A stretch of 64,000 bases of DNA from Certhia americana (taxonomy: Eukaryota; Chordata; Aves; Passeriformes; Certhiidae). Below, one piece after another: positions 52,079 to 61,860 of this stretch (the first letter of the stretch is position 1; the number at the start of each line of letters is the position of its first letter). The stretch covers positions 104,753,406-104,817,405 of the forward strand of contig CM031858.1 in assembly GCA_018697195.1 (NCBI GenBank), in the 5' to 3' direction. Below the pieces are notes generated by a model, which ran no database searches, was not told the origin of the DNA, and saw only the letters and a program-made list of their open reading frames with translations. Position numbers and translations under genes: made by a program.

Positions 52079-55000
52079 AAGTCAATGTACCTGTCAGAAC
52101 TCTCCCACTTTCTTTTCTTCCCTGTGTCAGACTAAAGAACAAATAAGCTAGAGGTTTTGGTCTGCTCTGCCTGGTGATTTGTTCTGGGCTTGGATATTGC
52201 AACTTCTGAGCAAATCAAAAATGAAAAATAAGAGGAAAAGAGAGCATAGCTTTAGGTTCCTGCAACACCAAAAGAAGGTAAAGTAAAGTCATGAGAGATT
52301 GGAATTAAAAGAATCATGTCTGAATTTCACCATGAAAGATGCTTATGGCATATAGGCAACCTTATCCAACATGCAAAACTTCCTCACAGAAGAACTACTG
52401 CAACTGATAAAGTAAGAAGATCACCACTGCTGTCTGTTTCACCTACTATGGCCTTGAAAGGCGCCCAAGGATTTTTGTTAAGTGATTGTCAACATCTCTG
52501 TCAAGATGAGATCAAACAAACAAACAAACAGCAGGATTCTGTTCATATGAAGGTGATGAATAAGTTTTATATGAGAAATGAGGGTCTGCTAAACCCATAT
52601 TTAGAAATTCCTCTCAACCTAATGGTTATCTTACAGGAACTTGCAGTGCTAACTTAGGATAGGACTGTTGGCAACCTTGGTTGATGGCACAGTCTGAGAA
52701 ACAGAGACCACAATTATGGCTGTTCAAATCCAGTCCAAAGCAAAGCATTTCTGTCACAGGTAAGTATTTCTAAAAGACCATCTGAACATTGTTTAGCATC
52801 TCAGAGTTTCAGGACATTATAAGCCTGGTTTCTCACAGCGATTTGACTTCCCAGCACACAGAGTGAGGGGTGACTGTAGGATGCCTGAAGGACATGATAG
52901 TGCTATGCAACTACACGCTACTTTGAATGATATGAAAATGAACTAGAGAAATAACACTGCAAGAAGAAACTAGATGGTGAAAAAGCTCTCACAATAGTCA
53001 AGCCTAAGCACAGCATCTTTCTTTAGAAGCAGCTCTCTCACAGTGGCTGAGTTCAAAGTGCATACTTGTAATTTCAATTTTCTGAAAGACACTGCCATCT
53101 TGACACCTGTTGAAATGCCATTTATAGGCATCCATGACAGATATCAACAGAAATACAGTCTGGAAGAATTGTGCATTTTATTGTGGTTCCAAGCTGTTAC
53201 CTTAACAGAGATGGACGGTGTATCACAAACATGCTTCAGAATGAAAAACAACGAAATGCCAGTGCTGGGGTTTCAATTTCCAACAGCTCGGTCAAATACC
53301 AGCTATGTCAGTGGAAAACAAAACACATACTTGAAAAGACCTAGCAGCTATCTGTAAGTGTAGCCTGATATTAGAAAGAGATTGAGAAGGCTAATAGCCC
53401 TCATTTTCCTTGTTTTGCTGGGCCCTACTGAAAGCCAGAGCAGCAGGGAGTGGTAACAGTGTGAGAGGTCAGAAAAGACTGTTCTGGTCAAAAAAGTCTG
53501 TTTTGGCTCTGATAATACAGAGGAATAATAATCACAATTGATTGAATGTTAATACATTTGTGCCATCTCGGACATGGTCAGGTCTCATGATCACTCTACA
53601 GGGGATGCATTGAGTTGGTATAGTTATATTATGAGAAATTGAATTACCCACAATGCAGAGTTCCTGGAACACCCCTCAAATTACTACTGCATACTCAACA
53701 GGGAGCCTCAGCTCAAGAAAAGTTTTCTATAGGAGCAGTTTTTATTGGGGAACTCTGGTCTTCATCATCATCCTCGCCAGCATCATCACACACATACATG
53801 TACATACATTTCCCTCATTTGCACCTATGGGGACAGGTGTGCTTTGCTCAGACAAACCAGCTTTCACAGGCAGATATGGAGAAGAATGTTATCAACCTTT
53901 CTTGTCCGTCAACTTGTAGTGTGTAGTAGGTAAAGAGGGGTTCACATTCTTTTGGAAATGATGCAAAGTTCATCATTGCTTCCTTGATTGTCAGGATATC
54001 TAAAATCTGAAAAAATTCAATGACTACATGTTCAAGTCAGCTTTGTACCTGTGTGCTATCCTTAGGGTTTCTTTAATTAAAGCAGAGAATTATTTTTGCT
54101 TGTATCTGCTTCTTTAAATCTTCAAGAAATGGCATCCAGCAAACATTAGGATCACAAAAAATTAGTCTAGGGCAACCTTGATATTCCTTTTTTTCTCTAG
54201 AAGCATTGCCAGGGAATGAAGTTAAGAAGGATTATTTCAGTCTTGTGCTAGACCTCTGCAGAGGGGGCACATTGTTATTATTATTCTCCTTATGAGCCTC
54301 ATTTTGTAGAGCAGAGTGATGTTGTGCTGTTTGCTATTATAAGCACCCAAAAAGAGCAAATTCCTATCCAAAAATGTAAACATATTATAAGCATAGTACA
54401 AAGCTCAGACAAGTCCAATGCATCTCGTCTTACATTTTTTCCAAAGGTTTGTTGAAAATGAATTAACTTGCCCTCCATGAGTAAATCATCATTTTAGTAA
54501 TTTCTTTCTCTGTGCCTTGTTCCAGAGAGCCTGTGTTTTGGCTGCAAAACTGAAAAAAAATGATTGAAAACTGCTTTTAAAATGAGGAAAAAAAATTGGT
54601 TGAATTAATGATTTTCATTTTGACAATCATATGGAAGTTGTATATGACTTTATAGTCATGAGTTCATCAAAAAGCATGAAAAAAGAAGAACTGTGAGGCA
54701 CGGCCATGAAGAGAATTGGAATTTCCATAGATAGATAAATCCTATGTAAATTTCCTCAAATTGTTTTTGCTGCTTCTGTAGTATTTAATAAAAATTATGT
54801 TGCTGACAACTTTGCTAACTTTCCAGAAATATTTCACTTTTGCTGGTATGATGAAGAAATCTAAAGTAAAACACCTTTACCAAAGTTAGTTACCACAACA
54901 ATGAATTTGAGTAGATCTTTCACAACCTTCAGTTTCTACAAAATAACCAAAGTGTTTTCATTTGCTGTACAGAACCAAAGAGAAACTTTTGTTATCTTTT

Positions 55001-58000
55001 ACTGTTTGTCTTCCTGCAAGAACAAAGTTTATATACCTGCAGCCCCTGTTACAGAATTGTTTCTAAATAATCAGCAGAAGGTGGTATATGAAGATTTGAG
55101 GAGCTTTTATCATGTGAATGTTACAAATGACTTGTCCAGTATTTTTTTTTCCTAGCAGCATTAAATCCCCATAAGACAGAATTTTATCACATCATCACTA
55201 AATTATGACATGACCTTTTTAATTACAACATTAACAATGGAAGCATACCCTAAAACCCAGCAGTGGAGCAGACTTCAAATTAGTCACTGTGTGTAAAGTG
55301 CAGTTACTGCACAAAGAAAAGGAGAAACAGAATATCCTAGAAAATAGTTTCATTGTAAGGGTATTGGAAAGGAAAAATGAGTCACAATCCCATGGCAATA
55401 TGGTAGCTTGCTCCTTGACTTTATTTTTAATCAGCCCACTCTATTCCTAGGCAACATGCTCTCTCTTGAGAGCTATAAATGTGAAGGATAAAAAAGGATC
55501 TTTTACAGAGCTGGTTTGCCTTCAAGGTTTGCTTTTGATTAATGACATAATTGCATTACTTCAAAGGATGCTATGTAAATAAGGTTTACCTTCTGACATG
55601 ATGGAGTGGGGAAGGATTTAAATAATTTCAAATATCCTTGTCATTGCTGACTTTTTACGACTTTGACTTTGTGGAAAAATGTCTGGTTGAAATCTTAGGA
55701 AGCACCTGGAGTGATCAATAGCAGTCAGGGACCTTGAAAAGTAATGAAGAAACCAACAAAATATCTAGCTTTGAAATTCCTAGAAAATTGGTTGGACATG
55801 CTCATGGGAATGAAGTCATTAAGAAGATGCAGTCTTTCATCAGTCAGTCGGTCATTATATTCCTGTAGAAGTTTGGGATGTTATTTGCTCTAGTACACAT
55901 GTAGTTGAATATTTGAGGTTAACTCTGCAGACTTCCAAGTTACAGTAATACCTGTTTATCATGCAGTAAATGGTGATGAATGAAAAATGCTTTCACTGCC
56001 ACTGTTTTATTGAAAAGTTGGGTATTCATTTATCTGAATGTTTTACTATATAGAAAAACCGTCTTATGCATATTTTTGAACTACAGTTCTTTCTCTCAGT
56101 GGAACAGAGAGGAAAAATGTTTCATCTGTTGCCAACCTAATTATTCGATTTTTAAAAATGTTTTGAATAAATTCAAATTTGTTTTGTTTGAAAATTTTAA
56201 TTCTAGTTCAGTTAGAAAATTTCTTTATTTTCGGCTTACTCTTTCTTTATCCTATTTCACATTATTGGAAAATAAAAAGTGAGAAGACACATTTTCTTTC
56301 TAGTGTAAAAAAAAGCATTTTATGAGGAAAATATTTTGTTCCACAATTTTGGACCATTGGTTGGTAGCACAGCTGGGTATGATCTTTCAAGGCTTTCCAT
56401 CAGTAACACTAAGTCATGCGTTTCTGTTGAATTGTCACTTTGCACTCCAAAAATAAAGCTGTTGCACTGACAATTTGCAATCATATCCAGAATTTGCTTA
56501 AAATCAGGAGAAACATGCTATTTATGGTAGCCAGATTGTTACAGGCATAAGACATTTCCTATAAATCTCTCCCTTCCTTCATTGATAGCAAACAGTATTG
56601 CAGATGTAGCACAGAAGTGTGCTGTTGATCCAGATACTTCCGTTTTTGGAAGTATTGTTAATATCATAGACTTTCTAATTGCAAGAAAGTCTAAAAAATC
56701 ACAGATAACATAAAGGGACTCAATTCCCTCATGGTTTTTGTATTAGTGAGGTGCATGTTACAAACACATTGATAGATTTCTGGCACTGCACTTGCTTTTA
56801 TACATGAGGGGAAACATGATTTTACCTGTAACACAGGTAAAGCCCCATCTACTCTAACTCCAAAAGCTCTGACTGAAAACATTTTGACTCAATACTGTTG
56901 ACCTGCTGTTGGATTAATTTGAGATACTACTTCTTCCCACAGTGTGAGATAAACCAAGAGTCTAAAAGGGAATGAGCTGCATATTCTTCAGGTCAGATTA
57001 AGCACAGTATTGACTGTTTTCTTTTTCTATATGTCAGTGCTGTGCTTCCACATATATCTCTAAAATATCAGATGTTCAGGAGCAAACACAAATGAGAAAA
57101 CCCAGGAGTTAAACTCTGGGAGCCTGGCCTCCCACAGCATATATTGACAGGACAGGACTTTTTGCTGCTTTTTATGTCTGAATGAACATTGATTTTGATG
57201 CCTTACCTCCTGGTGGGCTCCTCTAGGCCATTGAGCAGAAGCTCTTGCTTTTACCAGCAGGACTCTGTCCCCTACTAACTGTGCTAATGAGGAATGACAG
57301 AAGAAGAAGCACAGCTTAGAGGAAGATGCTCTTGTGGGGAGAAACCTCCTGGGTTCTATTCTTAAGGGTAAGTGTTGTCTCTCCCTTTACTCTTTTCTTT
57401 GCTTATTTGCTTTCCAGAGCTCAGGCCAAAGGCTGCAAGGCAGATTTGATATGGTTTTAAGTGCAGCTAATTAAGTTAGATTTGTGTTGGCCTCACTGCA
57501 GCTCCTCACTGTCTCAGGCTGGACTGATAAGCTTGGGGGTAGTCTGCATGGGAAACAAGAAAAGACTTTGGTGGCCAAGGTGATGTCATCAACATTTGGA
57601 TTTTCTGAATTTCAACCCTCAGAGGAGCAAACTACACAAAATCCAAAAAAATGTATTTCCTAAGCTTGTACCTCCTTTGTGACAGGCGGACACAGGACTG
57701 CACAGTTTTACTTGCAAAACCTAACCTCTCAATTATTTTTGAGACATTTACTATTGGCTTTTTTTTGGAAGGATATCATTGTGAGTGATAGCTTCTGTCA
57801 GATTGGAGTCATCAGAGGGATGTCACAGATATGTACAGAGGGGGGAGACCATGGAGTTGAAAGAATCACACATTATATTTATGTGAAAATTCCATGCTCA
57901 TGGGTAGCAGGCTACAACTTCACACTGAGAAAAGGGAACATCCCAGGTCCCAAAAATGACTGTACCAGTTGGCTTGGTGCAGTGACTAAAACGTGAAAGA

Positions 58001-58429
58001 AACTTAACTTTTCTTTGATGACTGAGAAGCATCCTAAAAGCAGCTTCAGTTTTGAATTTAAATTGTTCACTAGCTGACACAGCCAGCAAAACATCAGAAA
58101 ATAACTTGCTGGTAAGAACTATAACTACCCAACCACCATACCTAGTTTGTCCATTTAGTTTGAAAGTGCTGAGTTTTGCAATCTATAGATATTGTAACCC
58201 AGGGAAAAAGTATTCTGTTAGACAGAAACCAGCTATTAATCTATACTCTACATTCCTAGGGAAAGTAATTGCAGAAGAAGACAGTGAAAGAAATTGAATG
58301 GATCGTGGAATAAGAGCTGCCAAAATTAGGCAGAAATAAAAAGAAAAGCTTCAATTTCCTCAAATAAAAGAGGAGAAGTCACAAAAAGTATTTTTATAAG
58401 CAATTAAAATCTTTCATGAACAGGTGCAC
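52079..58429. other. Non-coding unique DNA
   Basis: AT-rich sequence without recognised genes. The longest frames (52316-52657, 113 codons; 57679-57996, 105 codons; 53043-53357, 104 codons) match nothing I know. A (CAAA)n run lies at about 52512-52527. A donor-like 'aagggtaagtg' occurs at 57364-57374 without a matching exon. The lower end may include unrecognised 3' sequence of the ERVL-type provirus that begins at about 58.43 kb. Confidence 0.5.
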
Positions 58430-58781
58430 AGAACTGACAGTTCTTGGTGTTTCAAGGTGAATAAAAATACTGACTGTCCAGGTGGCCTTTGCTAAATGTA
58501 AATCTCAATGTCTGAAGGCCCCACCAGCCACTGCTTTCAGTGAAGTCTTAAGAGACCATTGACAGTAGAGTTAATTTTTTCTGGAGGCCACTGCATTGTA
58601 AGGAATGTGACATCCTCAAAGCCCTGCTTCTTAGCCCAGTTGTCTTAGAATAGAGATTGTTTTAGAAATGAATTCTGTTGACTGACTCAATTCTCTCTGG
58701 GATGAGTTGCTTTTCAAGGTCGGGGACACTGTTTCAGGTGATGGCACTGGGCACAGGATACATTTCCAGATATCCAGTGGT
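58430..58781 (-). pseudogene. ERVL-type pol relic: integrase core
   Basis: The minus strand encodes a broken retroviral integrase core, the enzyme that inserts proviral DNA into the host genome. Reading down from 58777: 'GYLEMYPVPSAIT', a stop, 'NSVPDLEKQL', 'PERIESVNRIHF', a stop. In other frames follow 'HIPYNAVASRKN', 'VNGLL', 'GGAFRH' and 'LAKATWTV'. The order fits the second half of a class III (ERVL-like) integrase core. The catalytic aspartate expected before the asparagine of the 'IES-N' motif is valine, and there are several stops and frameshifts, so the copy is inactive. The upstream zinc-binding part is absent; a different LTR-like block occupies that position (58782-59236). Confidence 0.75.
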
Positions 58782-59236
58782 TGTTTCGGGGTTTACAATG
58801 GCGGCGGCCGCACAGCTGCTCCTGGCCCTGGGCCACTCTCTCTTAAGCTGCCCCTGTGCTAACAGTCTCTGTCTGACACAGTCCAGCAGGCTCTGCTAGG
58901 AAAGAGCTTGTCCCTGCTGGCAAAGAGCCACAGCTGCCCGCTGGGACAGGGCCTGGCAGCTCCCTGGTGAGGGGTTCAGCAGCCTGCTCACCACCCCTTG
59001 TGGGGCAGAAAATCTCAGCTGGGCCATGGGGCTAGCCTGGACCTGGCCACACAGGCTGAGCTCGGGCCAGCCCAGACCCAACCTGACACCTCCTCCAAGG
59101 ATGGAAGCCAAAAGAGCTATTCTGGGGGTTTTTTTTGTCTTATAATATGTATTTACAAAAGGCATATCCACCTTTTTCATTGGTCCAATCAGGTGTCAAT
59201 ATTACAAAATTTTCCAATTAGAGCCAAACCAGGACA
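58782..59236 (-). mobile_element. GC-rich LTR-like block inserted in the ERVL-type pol relic
   Basis: On the minus strand the block begins tgtcctggtttggctc (59236 downward) and ends ...accccgaaaca (58782), giving TG...CA ends. Just inside the start are CCAAT motifs (59178-59190 on plus, cattggtccaatc) and a TATA-type box (ttataa, 59140-59145). Then comes a strikingly GC-rich stretch with CpGs, including a NotI-like gcggccgc (58805-58812). The promoter order supports minus orientation. The two flanks are different parts of pol (RNase H to the right, integrase to the left), so the block interrupts the provirus. The flanking bases do not form a target-site duplication, and the pol sequence expected between the flanks is missing. 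The boundaries are therefore plausible rather than proven. Confidence 0.6.
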
Positions 59237-60150
59237 ATGAAGTACCTTCACAACCAGGCTCTTTGCTTGGGCAGCAGTACTTTGTCCCAGTGGGGCAGCC
59301 CAGGTGGGTTTACCTCTATGCTGCCAGTTGCTTTTTCCATTGCTGCAACCATCCCCACAGGGCATTTGACATCATCCCTGAGTCAGTGTAGAGATTATAT
59401 ATTGGCCGTTTTCCTCATTCAGCAATAAGTAAAGCCAGCTGGAAGGACTTCATCTCTGCAAACTGTCTTGATTCACCTTCTCCTTCAGAATTCTCCATAC
59501 AGCGATGGATACTTTCCTACAATATGGCAGGATCCATTAGTAAACACATGTCACCTCTTCCTCTGGTAACATTCTAAACGAACCCTTTCAAGATTTCTGA
59601 ATGACTAAGAGTTCCTGTTCAAGCTCGTTGTATGATCTGTGCATAACGCTCCATGTAGCAACAGCTACATGATGTGCAGAGGAGACACTTCCTTTGAACA
59701 TCAAGCCCAGCACTGGCAGCTGTCGTGCCAGGAGGAGCTGTGCTTCAGTTCCAATTATTTATGAAGCAGCTAAAATTCTTTCATAAGCTCCCAGGAGTTC
59801 TGCAGTTGGAACTTAGAGGGCCTCTTTTACCCCTGATTCCAGAAACCAGAAGTCAGTCTTTACTCTCCCCATGTGTTTTCTGCCAGAGGCTTTAAGTAGG
59901 ACCATTCAGGTACAACCCTGGCTGCTGTGTAGAACATATTTTTTTGATCTTACCCTGTCCAGAGTGCCCTGGGGGCTATAGACTATCTCCTGTATGATTT
60001 GTGCAAAGACTTGTCATTGCTTATGACTCCATTTGAAATCATTCTGGGTCACTTGACAGAGAGGACTTACAATCAGACTCTGATTTGGAAAGTGCATTCT
60101 CCAAAAACCCACAATGCCTAAAAAAAGTTTGTGTTTCCTTTTTACTATCT
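59237..60150 (-). pseudogene. ERVL-type pol relic: RT thumb/connection and RNase H
   Basis: The minus strand holds decayed pol. From about 60145 down: an RT thumb-like 'GIVGFWRM', 'QVTQNDFKWSHK' and 'PQGTLDRV'. Then a connection-domain stretch: 'VPTAELLGAYERILAAS', stop, 'IIGTEAQLLLARQLPVLGLM' (59810-59700). Next is RNase H: 'GEGESRQFAEMKSFQLALLI' (about 59487-59428), a stop, 'NLYTDSGMMSNALWGWLQQW' (about 59404-59345). The RNase H acidic residues at 'E-K' and 'TDS' are visible. The RT fingers and palm, with the catalytic aspartates, are missing between this segment and the gag remnant. Stops and frameshifts throughout make it inactive. The type is assigned from the RNase H/integrase pattern (class III). 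Confidence 0.8.
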
Positions 60151-60289
60151 GATGGAGACACAACAATTTTATTATATCCATTGGGATCTGATGACTTCTG
60201 TCTTACATACTTTTCTCCACTTACACGTTCTTCAAGGAGCTATTTTTCCTTCACACTTAACAGAAATCACCTACAGAGGCTGAGGACTT

Positions 60290-60960
60290 GAGTCCCTTTT
60301 ACAATTTTCTTTTCAATAATCCCTTGGCTAGAAAGGTGTCTCGGCTTCTTGGTTTCTCTGCCCTCTAATTCCAAACTATTAGCCCAATTATCCCAGCATC
60401 AGAGCAGCCACGTGAAAATGTGTTTACCTGGACAGCGGCTGAAATCTCTTTGCATCTCCTGCAACTCATTCGGGGATATGGATCAAGTGGTTACCTCTTG
60501 TTCTGTCTCTTCATCCTTGTGGTGGCCTTGCTTCATCCTCCTTTACAAAATGAGCTGACTTTTGTGTCCATTTCCTCTTGTGTCTAAGGGCGATACCAGA
60601 GTGGATTGCTTCTCCAGTTCAGCCACAGTGTCAGTCACAGAGGTTGGAGTAGCTCCTGTGCCTGACATTCTGTTGTCAGATCCAGAAACCTGCTCTTCCT
60701 CTTGGGGTACTGAATAGTTGAACAGGGCTTGGTAGGCATGTGTCAGGCCCCAGGACCTTGTAATGATTAGTGTTACTCTGGAACTGACAGAAAGATGGAA
60801 TGCCTATTCCAAATATTTTACTAGTTTTTCTGAATTCTGCACTTGTTCAGGGATGAGGTTCTCAAAAGCACTGGATGTGCCCACTGTCCTATGTACTTGC
60901 CTATACTATCCCTCAAGCCCTATCACTTACAACTATCCAACCTTGGGGCAGACCTCTAGG
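60290..60960 (-). pseudogene. ERVL-type gag relic
   Basis: Minus-strand segments have gag-like character. At about 60470-60340 one frame reads 'NELQEMQRDFSRCPGKHIFT', 'WLL', stop, 'CWDNWANSLELEGRE', a capsid-like helix-rich stretch seen in avian ERVL-type elements. Upstream (60760-60590) a polar, threonine/serine-rich stretch follows 'HAYQALFNYSVPQEEE'. Gag builds the particle shell in an intact retrovirus. Here it is broken by stops and frameshifts, and runs almost directly into the RT thumb because protease and the RT palm are deleted. Limits are approximate. Confidence 0.6.
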
Positions 60961-61499
60961 TGGTACTCTTGAAAAGCTGGATGGAACTCATCCACTGGAT
61001 GAATACTGGATGGAACAACTTAAGAGGACAAAGTAATAGGAACATGTTGATTTGTACATCCTAAGGATATTCAGAATTCTCAAGAGATATTTGAACTAAC
61101 ATGGATGAGAAGGGGAAGATGAAGGGAGATATTTTCCCCATAGATTAGGTTTCTAAGGAGAAAATGTGAACGATATAATTATTAATAGTTTCCGGTAGAT
61201 GGCTCTCAAAGTACAGAGATGATGGCAAAGCTGAGTACAAATACCAGATTAGCTCCATGATCAGCAATTCCATCATAAGCCAGTGTTACAAAGTACAACA
61301 TGATAACTCATAGTCTAGTTCTTATGGGTTATAAACAGCACAACAGCGTTCTGCAAGTAAGGTGCTACATAATGCAACTTCAGGAGCAAGCACACTGTCT
61401 TTGTGAACAAATAAATCAACATTGTGACCTATGACTAGTAACTAATAACGAATAAAAAGAATGCTTATAACATATTTCTTCTAGTATGTTCTAGTCATG
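60961..61499. other. Unassigned sequence between gag relic and LTR-like block
   Basis: About 540 bp in the position of a proviral 5' leader and start of gag. I cannot recognise a primer-binding site or a coding frame in it. Confidence 0.5.
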
Positions 61500-61549
61500 T
61501 TTGTCTTTGTCCCAAAGTGTCAGGCTTCATGGAGTGCCAAACAGGGCGG

Positions 61550-61581
<32 letters not shown>

Positions 61582-61860
61582 AACAGAACCCAAGAAAGAC
61601 AAGTGGTGCACAATGCAATTTCATCTGCTGATCAATCCACAGACTCTCCCCAAGCAGCGATTGGGGTCTCACAGCCAAGTTATGAACCCACCAGTTTATA
61701 CACTGAGCAGGACTTTCTATAGGATGAAATAACCCTTTGACTAGTTCAGGTCAACTGTCCCAGTTATGCCTCCTCCTGGCTTCCTGTTCTTGGGTGTAAT
61801 CAGATTGTCATATGAAAAGAAAAAAAAGAGAATTCCCCTGAATAGCAAAACCAATCCACA
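61500..61860 (-). mobile_element. Decayed LTR, probable 5' LTR of the ERVL-type relic
   Basis: The plus-strand order 'tttatacactgagc', 'ggatgaaataaccctttgac', 'tagttcaggtcaactgtccc' and the right end 'caaaaccaatccaca' parallels the solo LTR at 30114-30693 (tttatacactgagtg, tggaatatccctttgg, cagttggtgtcacctgtcc, caaaatcagcacg). On the minus strand the element would start tgtggattggttttg at 61860. Its position upstream of gag on the same strand fits the 5' LTR of the provirus at 58.4-61 kb. The lower boundary is uncertain; a (GA)n run lies inside. No partner 3' LTR was recognised below 58.43 kb. Confidence 0.55.
61550..61577. repeat. (GA)n microsatellite
   Basis: About 14 uninterrupted AG units after 'gggcggg'. 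It lies within the decayed LTR-like block and gives arginine/glutamate-alternating open frames that are artefacts. Confidence 0.97.

Noticed and set aside
57364..57374. Splice-donor-like aagggtaagtg as a possible exon end
   Set aside because: No matching acceptor, open frame or conserved peptide nearby.
58896..59180. 94-codon minus-strand frame
   Set aside because: Lies in the GC-rich LTR-like block; GC-rich sequence lacks stops by composition.
61501..61732. Arg/Glu-alternating frames (RERERERE)
   Set aside because: Translation of a (GA)n microsatellite.
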